Origin: Chryseobacterium culicis
GTDB lineage: Bacteria; Bacteroidota; Bacteroidia; Flavobacteriales; Weeksellaceae
Direction: 5' to 3'
Length of the DNA: 64,000 bases
Assembly: GCF_900108365.1 (NCBI RefSeq)
Contig: NZ_FNWQ01000001.1
Span: forward strand, 310,001-374,000
Numbering within the stretch: the stretch's first letter is position 1; each line of letters opens with the position of its first letter. Below are positions 38,781 to 49,111 of this stretch, one piece after another. Made by a program: the position numbers and the translations under genes. Below the pieces are notes generated by a model. The model saw only the letters and a program-made list of their open reading frames with translations, made no database searches and was not told the origin of the DNA.

Positions 38781-38803
38781 AACCGCCTTCGGGCGGTTTT
38801 TTT
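38781..38803 (+). terminator. CCGCC/GGCGG terminator after SusCD pair 3
   Basis: Stem aaccgcc-ttcg-ggcggtt with a following T-run, 29 bases after the stop codon; same design as the terminators ending pairs 1 and 2. Confidence 0.92.
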
Positions 38804-38810
38804 ATTTCCG

Positions 38811-38818
38811 TATATTTG
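38811..38818 (+). promoter_or_regulatory. -7 promoter box of argS
   Basis: TATATTTG matches the Bacteroidota -7 consensus, placed directly after the SusCD terminator and 70 bases before the argS ATG. Confidence 0.55.
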
Positions 38819-38888
38819 TAGCTTAAATTTTGGTCAGAAACATACTGTAAAAATGTTTTGCTACGCCATTAAAAGAGAATTGAGAAAA

Positions 38889-40646
38889 ATGAATATTAAA
38901 GATATAATCGAACAAAAACTTTCGGAAGTCATTTTAAATGTATATCAGTTAAAAGACATCAAGCTGGAAGTTCAGGAAAATAAAACGGAATTTGAAGGCG
39001 ATTTTACCATTGTCACTTTTCCGCTGGTAAAACAGCTGAAAAAAAATCCTGAGAGCATTGGAGTTGAATTAGGAGAAGCTTTAACAGAGACTGAGCTTTT
39101 TGAAAGCTTTAATGTAGTAAAGGGATTTCTTAATGTGAAGGTGAAAAACCAATTATTTATAGACAATTTCAGGTCTGTAAATAAAAATTTCTCTGTTGTA
39201 GAAAAGAAGAATGCTACCGTTATGGTAGAGTACTCTTCACCGAACACCAATAAACCATTGCACCTAGGGCATATCAGAAATAATTTATTAGGATTCTCAG
39301 TAGCTCAGATTTTAAAAGAAGCTGGTTATGACGTGATCAAAACTCAGATCATTAATGACCGAGGTATTCATATCTGTAAATCTATGCTGGCCTGGGAGAA
39401 ATTTGGTAATGGAACAACTCCTGAAACAACCCATACTAAAGGTGATAAATTTGTTGGAAACTACTATGTGGAATTTGACAAAAACTATAAAAAAGAAATA
39501 GCAGACCTTGTAGAACAGGGGATGGGAGAGGAGCAGGCTAAAAAAGAGGCTCCGTTGATGAAAGAAGCCCAGAAAATGCTTTTAGATTGGGAGAATGGAG
39601 ATGATGCAGTAAGAACACTATGGGCAGAGATGAATGCCTGGGTGTATAAAGGATTTAATGAAACCTATAAAAGATTAGGAGTTGATTTTGACCAGGTTCA
39701 GTACGAAAGCAATACCTATATTTTAGGAAAAGATCTTATTCAGGCAGGTCTGGATAAGGGCGTTCTCTATCAGAAAGAAGATGGATCTGTATGGTGCGAC
39801 CTTACAGATGAAGGGCTTGACCAGAAGCTGTTGTTGCGTTCAGACGGTACTTCAGTTTATATGACGCAGGATCTTGGAACGGCAGTTGAGCGTTTTAAGC
39901 AAAATAATATTCAGAAACTGATCTATACAGTAGGAAACGAACAGGATTACCACTTCCAGGTTTTATTTAAAGTTCTTAAAAAATTAGGCTATGAGTGGGC
40001 GGATCAGTTATTCCACCTTTCTTACGGAATGGTTGAACTGCCTGAAGGTAAAATGAAATCCCGGGAAGGAACTGTAGTGGATGCTGACGATCTGATGCAG
40101 GAAATGTACGAAACAGCAAAATCCAAAGCTCAGGAATTAGGAAAACTGGAAAGCCTTTCGGAAAAAGATAAAGAAGCTTCTTATGAAACGGTAGGATTAG
40201 GTGCGTTGAAGTATTTCATGCTTAAAGTAGATCCTAAGAAAAAAATGCTTTTCAATCCTGCAGAAAGTATAGATTTTAACGGAAATACGGGTCCTTTTAT
40301 TCAATACACCTATGCACGTATTCAGTCATTGCTGTCTAAAGCAGGTGCTCTACAGTCGGAAATTGCTGATATTGAATTAAATCAATCTGAAAAAGAATTG
40401 ATTATGCAGCTGGCCAACTTTAAAACTACAGTAGCCAAGTCAGCAGAAACTTTAAGCCCGGCTTTAGTGGCAAACTATGTATACGATCTTGTAAAAACAT
40501 ATAACTCTTTCTATCAGAATAACCCGATTCTGAATCAGGAAGATGAAAATGTAAAACGATTCCGTTTGACCATTTCAGATATCACGGCAAAAACGATCAG
40601 AAAATCGTTAGAACTGCTGGGAATCGGAACCGTAAACAGAATGTAA
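38889..40646 (+). CDS. argS: Arginyl-tRNA synthetase
   Basis: From MNIKDIIEQKLSEVILNVYQ the protein has 585 residues, normal for ArgS. The class I signature is PLHLGHIRNN near residue 130, preceded by MVEYSSPNTNKP; the KMSKS-like loop reads GKMKSREGTVVDADDL near residue 390. The C-terminal anticodon domain includes NGNTGPFIQYTYARIQS and ends ELLGIGTVNRM. It charges tRNA-Arg with arginine. An in-frame ATG 12 codons upstream is possible but less like the family start. Confidence 0.97.
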   Translation: MNIKDIIEQKLSEVILNVYQLKDIKLEVQENKTEFEGDFTIVTFPLVKQLKKNPESIGVELGEALTETELFESFNVVKGFLNVKVKNQLFIDNFRSVNKNFSVVEKKNATVMVEYSSPNTNKPLHLGHIRNNLLGFSVAQILKEAGYDVIKTQIINDRGIHICKSMLAWEKFGNGTTPETTHTKGDKFVGNYYVEFDKNYKKEIADLVEQGMGEEQAKKEAPLMKEAQKMLLDWENGDDAVRTLWAEMNAWVYKGFNETYKRLGVDFDQVQYESNTYILGKDLIQAGLDKGVLYQKEDGSVWCDLTDEGLDQKLLLRSDGTSVYMTQDLGTAVERFKQNNIQKLIYTVGNEQDYHFQVLFKVLKKLGYEWADQLFHLSYGMVELPEGKMKSREGTVVDADDLMQEMYETAKSKAQELGKLESLSEKDKEASYETVGLGALKYFMLKVDPKKKMLFNPAESIDFNGNTGPFIQYTYARIQSLLSKAGALQSEIADIELNQSEKELIMQLANFKTTVAKSAETLSPALVANYVYDLVKTYNSFYQNNPILNQEDENVKRFRLTISDITAKTIRKSLELLGIGTVNRM

Positions 40647-40652
40647 AAATAG

Positions 40653-40684
40653 AAAGCCTCCTGAATTTTCAGGAGGCTTTTTTA
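40653..40684. terminator. Terminator between convergent argS and yihY-like genes
   Basis: A 13-base-pair stem (aaagcctcctgaa with ttcaggaggcttt) with a 2-base spacer, followed by TTT. It ends argS and could act on the opposite strand too. Confidence 0.88.
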
Positions 40685-40732
40685 TGTAGGAAATATACTT
40701 TTGTATCAAAAAACCGGAATTCAGAACCGGAT

Positions 40733-41674
40733 CTACGTTTTATCATTATTTTCAACGTGCATCTGTTTCAGGCTGTCCGCATACAATTTGGCAGGGGTCC
40801 ATCGTGCATGCTTGGAAAGAACTACTTTGTATCCTTTTTTGTACGTATAAACTTTCGTGAATTCTGCACCGAAGAATATCAGCATACAGGAATAATTAAT
40901 CCACATCATAATCAGAATAACAGTTCCGGCAGCACCAAATGCTGAAGTAGGTTTCACCTGGTTGAAATAAAGACTTAACAAAAACTTCCCGAGCGTGAAT
41001 AAAACCGTGGTCAGAAATGCCCCTTTCCACACCGGTTTCCAGCTGACCAAAACATCTGGCAGCACTTTAAACATTAAAGCAAATAACAGCATTACAAGGC
41101 CAAAGCCTACAGCAAAATTCACAGTCTCTACCAGCATATACGTTTCAAAACCAAAATATTGGGTAATAATCGTATTAAAGAGACTGATTAAGGAGGATAA
41201 AACCATGGTGATCATTAAAAGAAAACCCAGAATAAGAATCATTCCCAATGAGTTGGCTCTGTCCAGTAAAAATTTAAGTAAAGCTTTCTTAGGCGCAGCT
41301 TCCACTTCCCAAAGTGTATTTAGCGAATGCTGAAGCTGAAAAAAGAGCGTAGTAGAACCAAAAACCAATGACCCTACTCCTACCGCTTTCATAAAAATAT
41401 TCTTTTTGTCAATCAAGGCACCTGCGAGCATCCCTTCAATACTTTTAGCCACATCCGGTCCCATAATCCCGCTGATTTGCGTGCTGATCTGTCCGCGGAT
41501 AGCTTCTTCGCCGAAGAAATTTCCAAGTACCCAGATAATTATGATTAATAATCCCGGAATAGAAAAGATGGCATAATACGCAAGACTTGCTGAATCTTTT
41601 GATGCAGAAGAATTGTTCCATTCAGTAAATGTATCTTTTAGAACTTCCCAGAAAAATTTAGCAGTTTTGATCAT
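40733..41674 (-). CDS. YihY/BrkB family inner membrane protein
   Basis: The ATG at 41674 gives 313 residues with six or so membrane segments. Family features include SASLAYYAIFSIPGLLI-type N-terminus (DSASLAYYAIFSIPGL), VFGSTTLFFQLQHSLNTLWE, and PTSAFGAAGTVILIMMWINY near residue 240. The family was once called RNase BN in error; its function remains uncertain, possibly envelope transport. It starts one base after the TamL gene ends, so it is the last member of a tamB-tamL-yihY operon, which hints at an envelope role. Confidence 0.93.
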   Translation of the reverse strand: MIKTAKFFWEVLKDTFTEWNNSSASKDSASLAYYAIFSIPGLLIIIIWVLGNFFGEEAIRGQISTQISGIMGPDVAKSIEGMLAGALIDKKNIFMKAVGVGSLVFGSTTLFFQLQHSLNTLWEVEAAPKKALLKFLLDRANSLGMILILGFLLMITMVLSSLISLFNTIITQYFGFETYMLVETVNFAVGFGLVMLLFALMFKVLPDVLVSWKPVWKGAFLTTVLFTLGKFLLSLYFNQVKPTSAFGAAGTVILIMMWINYSCMLIFFGAEFTKVYTYKKGYKVVLSKHARWTPAKLYADSLKQMHVENNDKT

Positions 41675-41675
41675 A

Positions 41676-44003
41676 TTAAAATGGATATCCGATGGCAATA
41701 TTTAAAACAAGGTTATCTTTTCTCCAGCTTGAGTCTCCGAAGTTAATTTTATCGAAGGCCCATCTGTCTCCTTTCTGATAATAAGGAACTCTCAGTGGCA
41801 TAGCAAGATCCAGTCTCAGAATCAGGATAGAAAAATCCAGTCTCAGACCTACCCCTGCTCCCACCGCAATTTCATTTAAAAAGTCTTTTGAAAACTTAGC
41901 CCCGGGTCTGGTTTCATCATCGTGAAGAAGCCAGATGTTTCCGGCATCTACAAACACAGCAGCATTTAAGAATTTATAAAGATTGGCTCGGTATTCCGCA
42001 TTTAATTCAAGTTTCACATCTCCGGACTGGTCAAAATACGTACCTGGCTCCAGTGTTCTCGGATCAAAGCTACCCGGCCCTAAAGTTCTCGCACGGAATG
42101 CTCTGATACTGTTGCTTCCTCCTGAGAAAAACTGTTTAGAGAAAGGAATAAATTCTGAATTTCCGTATGGATAGGCAATTCCTCCGATAAATCTTGTTGC
42201 CAATGAAGACTTTTCGGTAAACTTATGATAGAATCTGAAATCATTTTCAATCTTTACATACTGACTGAAAGGAATTCCAAATATTTTCTTTTCCTTATCT
42301 TTTTTTACATCAGCCCCCGTCACCAGCCCCGTAATATTTCCTGCCAGATCAAGCGTCCCTTTATAATAAATGGTGTTGGTTTTCGGCAGCATGGTATTGG
42401 TATAGGTGTAAGAATACGTAGGACCGAAAATAAGCTGCTTATCAACAATTCGCCGCATAGCAGGATTATTCGCAGATTTAATCATGTATTCTTCTGTGAC
42501 ATTTGCCGGAGAAACCAGCGTAATGTCAATGACTTTCAGATCGTGTTCTTTCCTTGCATTTTCTTTCCACACATATCCAAATGATCCCGTGAAATTATTA
42601 AGGGTATAATATTTTGTTCTGTTCTGGAATTCATATCCCAATGTGATATTCGTTCTCGGAACAAACTCACTGGAAGAATGAAAACGGAACGGAGCCACAA
42701 TTCTTGGGATGGAAAGCTGTACATTCGTTCCGGCTCGGAAAATATTATTAGCGTCCTGTGCTCCTCCCATCTGAAAATCAAATGCTCCGAAGATGGCTGC
42801 CTTAAACTGTTCTGCGCCCCGGAAAAAATTTCTGTGCGTCCAGTTCAGGTTCAGCTCACTACCTGCATAGTTGGCAGAATTTGTTCTTCCCAATGCTTCC
42901 AGACGAAGAGACTGAACTTGTCTTGGGGTTAATAAATAATAGGCATCAAACTTATGGCTTAAAGAATCAGATACGATGAACTCATTCTTTACAAATTTGA
43001 AGACTCCCAGGCTGATCAGTCGGTTCAGGGTCAAATTGTGATTGGAACGATTATAAAGATCTCCCTTTTTGAAATATAAGGCCCTGTCAAAAATTTTTGG
43101 TTTAAATTTATGTTGGGGATCAATCACATAAATATCGTCAAAAGCATATTTGGAAAGAGAATCTTTATTCATCGGAATGCTGTACTTTCCATCTTTTACA
43201 TCCTGAATGTTGTAATTGGGAAATACAATAACATCATTAATGCTGAATTGCTGAGTGGCTAAATCAGGGGTATTGTCCTTCAGCTTTACATTAAGTTCCA
43301 CCTTATGATTTTTGCTCACCGTACTGTCTGCCTGAACAATAATATTATCAGGATGGAAATAATAAAAACCTCTTTCTTTTAACCTGTTATCAATTCTTTC
43401 TCTTTCTGCTTTGATGACATCCAGGTCAAATGGTTTTCCATTTTTAAGAAGCGTTCTGTTGGTAAAACTCTGAATTTCCTTATTAACCAGTGTAGAATCT
43501 TTCTGAAATTTTACACCGTCAATCAAATATCTTGAACCCGGCTTTACTGTGTAGATAACCTGGGCTTTTTTATTTTTGGAAACAGTATCATAGGTTGCTT
43601 TAGCATTGAAATATCCTTTATTTTCAGAATAATTCACGATAATATCTTTATTGAACTCACGGTCCACATCACCCAGTAGTACAGGTTTTTCGCCTACCTT
43701 ATACTTCAGCCAGTAATTGAAGCCTTTATCTTTTTTAGGCTCTTTGGCAATATTATAGAAATAGAGCTTCGGGCGCAGTCCTAAAAATGTAGAATTGGGC
43801 TTTGGAGTAAGGTTGGCTTCTAAGGCCGCCTGAAGATCTTTCTTTTCCTTTTTAGAAATCGTATCATTTTCAATCTTTACTTTGGCTCCCGTGTAAAGCA
43901 TCTGGCCCTCTTTCAAAAACCTTGTATTACTGCACGAGACTACCGTTGATGCCATTCCGGAAACCAACAGATACTTACAATAGATATGGAACTTATTATT
44001 CAT
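41676..44003 (-). CDS. tamL: TamL-type BamA/TamA family outer membrane lipoprotein
   Basis: The 775-residue protein has a lipoprotein signal ending VVSC with C24, then POTRA-like segments (for example PGSRYLIDGVKFQKD and ERERIDNRLKERGFYYF) and a C-terminal 16-strand Omp85 barrel (SLRLEALGRTNSANYAGSEL, GGSNSIRAFRARTLGPG, LNIAIGYPF). The lipidated Omp85 paired with TamB is the TamL form known from Bacteroidota. It should sit in the outer membrane and act with TamB in envelope assembly. Its start codon overlaps the tamB stop by one base, giving tight coupling. The conserved lid-lock motif is visible as IRAFR. Confidence 0.94.
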   Translation of the reverse strand: MNNKFHIYCKYLLVSGMASTVVSCSNTRFLKEGQMLYTGAKVKIENDTISKKEKKDLQAALEANLTPKPNSTFLGLRPKLYFYNIAKEPKKDKGFNYWLKYKVGEKPVLLGDVDREFNKDIIVNYSENKGYFNAKATYDTVSKNKKAQVIYTVKPGSRYLIDGVKFQKDSTLVNKEIQSFTNRTLLKNGKPFDLDVIKAERERIDNRLKERGFYYFHPDNIIVQADSTVSKNHKVELNVKLKDNTPDLATQQFSINDVIVFPNYNIQDVKDGKYSIPMNKDSLSKYAFDDIYVIDPQHKFKPKIFDRALYFKKGDLYNRSNHNLTLNRLISLGVFKFVKNEFIVSDSLSHKFDAYYLLTPRQVQSLRLEALGRTNSANYAGSELNLNWTHRNFFRGAEQFKAAIFGAFDFQMGGAQDANNIFRAGTNVQLSIPRIVAPFRFHSSSEFVPRTNITLGYEFQNRTKYYTLNNFTGSFGYVWKENARKEHDLKVIDITLVSPANVTEEYMIKSANNPAMRRIVDKQLIFGPTYSYTYTNTMLPKTNTIYYKGTLDLAGNITGLVTGADVKKDKEKKIFGIPFSQYVKIENDFRFYHKFTEKSSLATRFIGGIAYPYGNSEFIPFSKQFFSGGSNSIRAFRARTLGPGSFDPRTLEPGTYFDQSGDVKLELNAEYRANLYKFLNAAVFVDAGNIWLLHDDETRPGAKFSKDFLNEIAVGAGVGLRLDFSILILRLDLAMPLRVPYYQKGDRWAFDKINFGDSSWRKDNLVLNIAIGYPF

Positions 44004-47000
44004 TATTTAAATTCTACCACTTGGTTATTTTGATTCTTTTTTGGCTTTTTCTCTTTTGACTTTTGGAAAATCTCCCGGAATTTATCATAATCCAATGTAA
44101 TGATAAATCCAACTCCGGTTTCTATAATCTGTCCCTGAAGAGCCACCTGATATTCGTCCTTACGGTAAGCACGCAGCATATATCTTCCATCTTTGGAAAG
44201 ACTGTAGTCTACGGAAACATTCCCAGCAATATTCGTCATATTTTCATTCTGGCGGGCCTGGCCTTCCAGTCCGAAGTTGCTTCCTACCGTTACTTTCAGT
44301 CGGTCATTCAGGAGCTTTTTGCTGATATCCACATTCAGGTCTGTTCGGGTATTTTTTTCTCCGCTGGAATAATCTTCTGAAGAATCAAGGCCAAAATTAA
44401 GGTCTACACCTTTGATCAGTCCTGCGGCCAGATTGTTCAGCTGCTGAGAAAGAATCTTACTCACACTCTGTCTTGCCATGGTTTCCGCAGACATTCCGGC
44501 TCCGCTTTCAAATGGATTTTCCCCGATAAAGCGGTTCAGAAGTAATAAGGCAAATACCTGTTTATTGAGCTCGGATTCCTGTGTTCTGATCTGTGCAAGC
44601 TTCTGATCCACAACATCTTTTACATTCGTAGATACAGAATTGTTTTTTTCATCTGTCGTAATATCGAAAGTAAGCTGAGGTTTCAGTAATTCCCCTTTCA
44701 TTTTTAATAAAGCATTGAAAGGGACTCTTTGCTTAAACTGATTCAGTGTAGATGCGCTTTCTCCGCTGATCTGCTGCTCAACAAGGTCAATAGGCGGAGC
44801 CTCCGTTTTATAGACAGCAGTAATGTCCAGTTGAGCCGTTGTAGGTTCACCCGTCCAGGTAATGGTGCTGCCTTTCTGGATGTCAAATTTACGTTTCAGA
44901 AAACTTACGGAAAGGTCGTAACTTCCTTTTTCCACTTCATATACTCCCACCAATGTAGTTTTTCCTGACGGATCTATTCCTCCCGTTAATTCTGCTTCTC
45001 CCTGAAGCTGTACAAAATCGCCATTGGCCTTATCAATGATCAGCGACAGTTTTGCTTCTTTGCTGACCTCAATATTAACACTTACATCCATCCCTTTGAT
45101 GCGGCTCTGCGCATTAAGAGAATCTGCTTTGATTGTCTTGTTTAAAACCACCTGGTCCTGATCCACAAATTCTACAATTCCGTCTCTTTCCTGTAGAGTA
45201 GGGCTGGACTGAGGCAGTACAAAAGTGAAGTCTGTATTATCTGCCACGCTTAATCTTCCGTCCACTTTGGGAAGGTCAAGATTTCCGCGGATATGAAGCC
45301 CGGCATCAATGGCCAGAATACCATACATGATAGCATCATTTGATTTTTCTGAATTGACAACTTTGAAATCCTTCGCATTTACATCCAGATTAAAGGCGAA
45401 ATCTCTGTAGGTTTGAGTAAGAACCTGCCCGTCTACAACAAGCGCATTTCCGTCTTTATCTTTAATTTTGAATTTGTCAAACTCTATTCCACGGCTGGTA
45501 AAATCTATTGCATCACTCAGGTGTCTGAAATCACTTCCTGTTTTTGCTATTTCCAGGCCTGCATCATTGAATTTCACTTTTCCCAGGATATTAGGCCGGT
45601 CAGTGGTGCCGGTAATTTTTAAATTTCCTGAAAGATACCCTTCCGTATTGGTAATAGCATTCATAGAAAACCCTTGAATACTTTTCATCTGCAGCTGATT
45701 GATAGCCATATTCAGATCGAAAGAGCTGGAAGAAGTATTATAATCTCCCAGAATTTTTACATCATTGTTATTTCCTGAAAGGGCAATATCGGCATTTAAA
45801 ACATTCGGTGACGCGTTGTTCACTTTTACCGCAAGATTCCCGACAGGGCTTCCATAGACAATTAAATCTGAAATATTCAGATCAGAATTAAAAGTCATTT
45901 TTTTCGTCACATCTCTGAGCTGTGCTGTTCCGTTGATCGTTCCTCTTGCCAGAACAGTATCTTTTTTGATAAGTTCTGTAATGGTTTCAATTTTAAAATC
46001 TTTCAACGAAATATTCAAAGGACTGCTTGGGCTGTTGCTTTCAGACTGTACTGCAATTTCACTGTTTCCGTTGGACAGGATAAAATTTTCTGCAAGAATT
46101 CCCTTGCTGCTGATCTGGATTTTATTGTTTTCAGCAACGTTCCAGTCAGTATAATTGAGCTTCAACCCGTTAGGATTAAGAGATATTTCTGTAATGTCAT
46201 TCAGTGATTTTGCATTTCCTGCAATCAGGAATTGCGTAGCATCTTTTTCATCTTTTGTAGTGACATTGTATCGGATGGTATTGTCTGCAACATCTCCGTC
46301 AATATTGATTTTGTTTAAAGAAAAGCTTGAGCTTTTTAAGGCTGCGACATTCAGGCTGTACTGCAGCGCCTGATTTTCATTGGTGACCTTTAAAGCACCT
46401 TTTTCAATAGAGTTTTCTCCATATAGTAATCTCGGAATTTGTCCGTCAATCTCAATTTTCTGAGAATCCGCATCATAATTTCCGGCCAGATTGATTGTCT
46501 CAAAATCTTTCAGATCCGGCACAAATTTTCTGATCAGATCATCATTTTTGATTTTCGCAGTAAAGGTGAAATGCTGTCCCGGATCAATTTTCTGCTTGTT
46601 ATCCGGTTTCTGGAACTGATAATACTGATTCACGGTTTTCGTTAAAGCACCAAAAATCTGAGTCAGTTTGTATTTGCCTTTGAGTTCTACATCTGCAAAC
46701 TGGGAATTGAAAATAATCTGCGTGGAATCTGTTGTGGACGAAGCTTTCAGATTCACTTCCTGTACCGGATAAACTTCTTTGGTATCTGAGAATGCAAAAT
46801 CTTTCAGGTTGAGATATCCATTCAGATTATTGGGATCAAGGCTGGTGAAATCGCCATCAATTTTTCCGGCAATAATCATCGGTTTTTCGTAGAAACCAAG
46901 TTTATTAACATCCAGTTTAATAACTTCTCCATTCACTTTTACCGTAGGATTTTTTTCATCATACACTCCGGAAGCGGTCAGCTGTAAACTGGCGTTAGGA

Positions 47001-49030
47001 TCTTTTGAATCTAAAACTACATGATAAGCTCCTTTTCGGATTTTTCCGGTAAGGTTCATGTTTTGATAACGGTATCCTTTATAGACTGCGGAGGCAACAT
47101 GGCCTTTCAGGTCTGCATTGGCATTTTTAAAATCAAAGCTTTCCCCTTTGGCTGCAATTTGTGCAGTGATGGGACCAATATCTTTATTCTGAATGATTTT
47201 TCCGACTTGTATACCTTGAAGATTAGCTTTTACGTCATACAGCTCATGATTTTTTCTTCGCATGTCTACCTGCGCGATCACCGCAGCATTTCCTAAAGTG
47301 GAGTAGAGGTTAAGATCTGTATTCACCACTTTGGTCGTTCCTTTTGCATTTCCTTTGATACTGAAATGAGAAGGGAGTGATATATTGGAAGGAATTGTAT
47401 TTTTAGGAACAAGATTGAATATCGTTCTGGCACTGGAAGAAAATTCACCTATTCTCAGATCGTAATACAGCTGATCCGGATTCATAGCGTTTTTTATTTT
47501 TCCGGATGCCATTACTCTCAGCTCATCCAGTCCCGAAACTTTGAGATCCTGAATTAAAAGATCATTGACGGTTCCTTTTACATTAGCATTGACATTAAGA
47601 ACAGCATTGGGATATTTGTTAAAGGGAACTGTATTTCTTAAGGTAGGCACAAGATTCAGAATATCGGAAAACCCTATTTTTGAGTCTTTGATGTTGGCTG
47701 AAATTTTTACAGCACCTAAGTTCGAGCTTAGCTGATCTACAGCATTGTAGTTTAAAATAACTTCATCCCGCAATATTGTTTTCGGAGTCTGAAGATAGAG
47801 ATCCTTCAGGTATGCTTCTTTTTCCGCGTATACAAAATCAGTATTGAATTTCTGGATATCCAGTCCTCTGCCTTCTTTAATTTCTGCTGAATTTACTGTT
47901 CCGGCGAAAGTATTGTTTTCCATTTTGAAACTTCTTACTTCCACATTCATTTTCGAAAAATTAAGGTGGTTGAAGTCCATGCCCTGTCGGGTTGGAGCAA
48001 TGGCGGTATTGTTATAACTGACTTTTACATCATTCAGAACAAGTTTCCCTAGGAGAAGTTTCATCGCTTTATCCTGATCGGAAGCTTTGGAAACCTCAGG
48101 TTCTTTTGTTTTTTTCGGATTGGCATTCTGAGCAGGCAGGTAAAGATTGGCATCAATATCTGCTCCTGAAAGAAATACATTGGATACATTGTAGGCATTG
48201 TTTTCAAGATCCAGTTTGTTGACCTTTGTGCTCAGTTCCTTAAATATAATTTTTGCAAATGTTTTGGTGTTTTCATCGCCGTAATCAATATCAAAATGAG
48301 TAAGCTTGATTCCCCTTAATCCGATGTTCATCGGTTTTTTTTCATTGAGAGAATCTACCTTTTTCTCAACTTTGTTCGCTACTTCCTCTACAAGACCTTG
48401 TTTTAGCTTTAATTTTAATCCGTCAAGATTAATATCATTGACAGCATAATTGTTTTTACTGAGATCAAATTTTTTAACCCGTGTATCAAAGGACTTAAAA
48501 TACAGCTGAATGTCATTCTTCGACTGTTGGTCGTTGAAGGTTACCCCAACATCTTTGAGATTGATTTTATCAAGAGAAATAATGAAGGGTTTGGAAGGGC
48601 TTTCTTCTTTGTCACTGGTTGCAAAAGCATCGATGATATAATCAAAATTGAATTTACCATCCGGTTTTCGTACGACATTGGCACGGGCGCCTTCCATATT
48701 GACAGAAGTAATATCTGCTGTAGAATTAAGCAGTTTCAGCATATGCAGTCCTACATCCAGCTTTTTAACTGCCAGAAGGGTATCTACATCCTGTCCCTTA
48801 AGATAGAGATTCTCCATAACAAGACTGTTGGGAAATCCTATGTAGACCCTTTCAAGGCTTACAGGAGTTTTAATTTTCTTCTCCAGATAAACAATGAGTT
48901 TGTCTTTAATAAAGTTCTGAACGGCAGGAAGCCTTAAGCTTAGTATCAACAGGGTAAGAAGAACCAATATCGAAATAAAGGTTATTGCAATACGCCTTAA
49001 GAGTTTTGTGGTGTTGATTTTCAGTTTCAA
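44003..49030 (-). CDS. tamB: Translocation/assembly module TamB
   Basis: From a TTG at 49030 the product has 1675 residues. It has one N-terminal membrane helix (ITFISILVLLTLLILSLRLP) and then a very long array of beta strands typical of AsmA-like/TamB bridge proteins, ending in a DUF490 TamB domain with YSLSKDGRYMLRAYRKDEYQ and GVGFIITLDYDKF. TamB spans the periplasm and moves lipids or assists outer-membrane assembly with TamA/TamL. No ATG is near; a TTG 75 bases further upstream would extend it. A TATCTTTG box at 49049-49056 lies just before the chosen TTG and supports it. The next gene, tamL, overlaps by one base. Confidence 0.94.
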   Translation of the reverse strand: MKLKINTTKLLRRIAITFISILVLLTLLILSLRLPAVQNFIKDKLIVYLEKKIKTPVSLERVYIGFPNSLVMENLYLKGQDVDTLLAVKKLDVGLHMLKLLNSTADITSVNMEGARANVVRKPDGKFNFDYIIDAFATSDKEESPSKPFIISLDKINLKDVGVTFNDQQSKNDIQLYFKSFDTRVKKFDLSKNNYAVNDINLDGLKLKLKQGLVEEVANKVEKKVDSLNEKKPMNIGLRGIKLTHFDIDYGDENTKTFAKIIFKELSTKVNKLDLENNAYNVSNVFLSGADIDANLYLPAQNANPKKTKEPEVSKASDQDKAMKLLLGKLVLNDVKVSYNNTAIAPTRQGMDFNHLNFSKMNVEVRSFKMENNTFAGTVNSAEIKEGRGLDIQKFNTDFVYAEKEAYLKDLYLQTPKTILRDEVILNYNAVDQLSSNLGAVKISANIKDSKIGFSDILNLVPTLRNTVPFNKYPNAVLNVNANVKGTVNDLLIQDLKVSGLDELRVMASGKIKNAMNPDQLYYDLRIGEFSSSARTIFNLVPKNTIPSNISLPSHFSIKGNAKGTTKVVNTDLNLYSTLGNAAVIAQVDMRRKNHELYDVKANLQGIQVGKIIQNKDIGPITAQIAAKGESFDFKNANADLKGHVASAVYKGYRYQNMNLTGKIRKGAYHVVLDSKDPNASLQLTASGVYDEKNPTVKVNGEVIKLDVNKLGFYEKPMIIAGKIDGDFTSLDPNNLNGYLNLKDFAFSDTKEVYPVQEVNLKASSTTDSTQIIFNSQFADVELKGKYKLTQIFGALTKTVNQYYQFQKPDNKQKIDPGQHFTFTAKIKNDDLIRKFVPDLKDFETINLAGNYDADSQKIEIDGQIPRLLYGENSIEKGALKVTNENQALQYSLNVAALKSSSFSLNKINIDGDVADNTIRYNVTTKDEKDATQFLIAGNAKSLNDITEISLNPNGLKLNYTDWNVAENNKIQISSKGILAENFILSNGNSEIAVQSESNSPSSPLNISLKDFKIETITELIKKDTVLARGTINGTAQLRDVTKKMTFNSDLNISDLIVYGSPVGNLAVKVNNASPNVLNADIALSGNNNDVKILGDYNTSSSSFDLNMAINQLQMKSIQGFSMNAITNTEGYLSGNLKITGTTDRPNILGKVKFNDAGLEIAKTGSDFRHLSDAIDFTSRGIEFDKFKIKDKDGNALVVDGQVLTQTYRDFAFNLDVNAKDFKVVNSEKSNDAIMYGILAIDAGLHIRGNLDLPKVDGRLSVADNTDFTFVLPQSSPTLQERDGIVEFVDQDQVVLNKTIKADSLNAQSRIKGMDVSVNIEVSKEAKLSLIIDKANGDFVQLQGEAELTGGIDPSGKTTLVGVYEVEKGSYDLSVSFLKRKFDIQKGSTITWTGEPTTAQLDITAVYKTEAPPIDLVEQQISGESASTLNQFKQRVPFNALLKMKGELLKPQLTFDITTDEKNNSVSTNVKDVVDQKLAQIRTQESELNKQVFALLLLNRFIGENPFESGAGMSAETMARQSVSKILSQQLNNLAAGLIKGVDLNFGLDSSEDYSSGEKNTRTDLNVDISKKLLNDRLKVTVGSNFGLEGQARQNENMTNIAGNVSVDYSLSKDGRYMLRAYRKDEYQVALQGQIIETGVGFIITLDYDKFREIFQKSKEKKPKKNQNNQVVEFK

Positions 49031-49048
49031 ATGCGATGAGGTTTCTAA

Positions 49049-49056
49049 CAAAGATA
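49049..49056 (-). promoter_or_regulatory. -7 promoter box of the tamB operon
   Basis: The minus strand reads TATCTTTG, 18 bases before the TTG at 49030. It implies a very short leader and argues against the upstream TTG at 49105. Confidence 0.5.
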
Positions 49057-49111
49057 ATAATACTATTTTATTTGGTCTTTGTTGTGGTACCCTTTGCGTA
49101 TGCAAAAATCC

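Noticed and set aside
49031..49105. 25-residue N-terminal extension of TamB from an upstream TTG
   Set aside because: A TATCTTTG promoter box at 49049-49056 lies inside it, and the shorter form begins just before the membrane helix.
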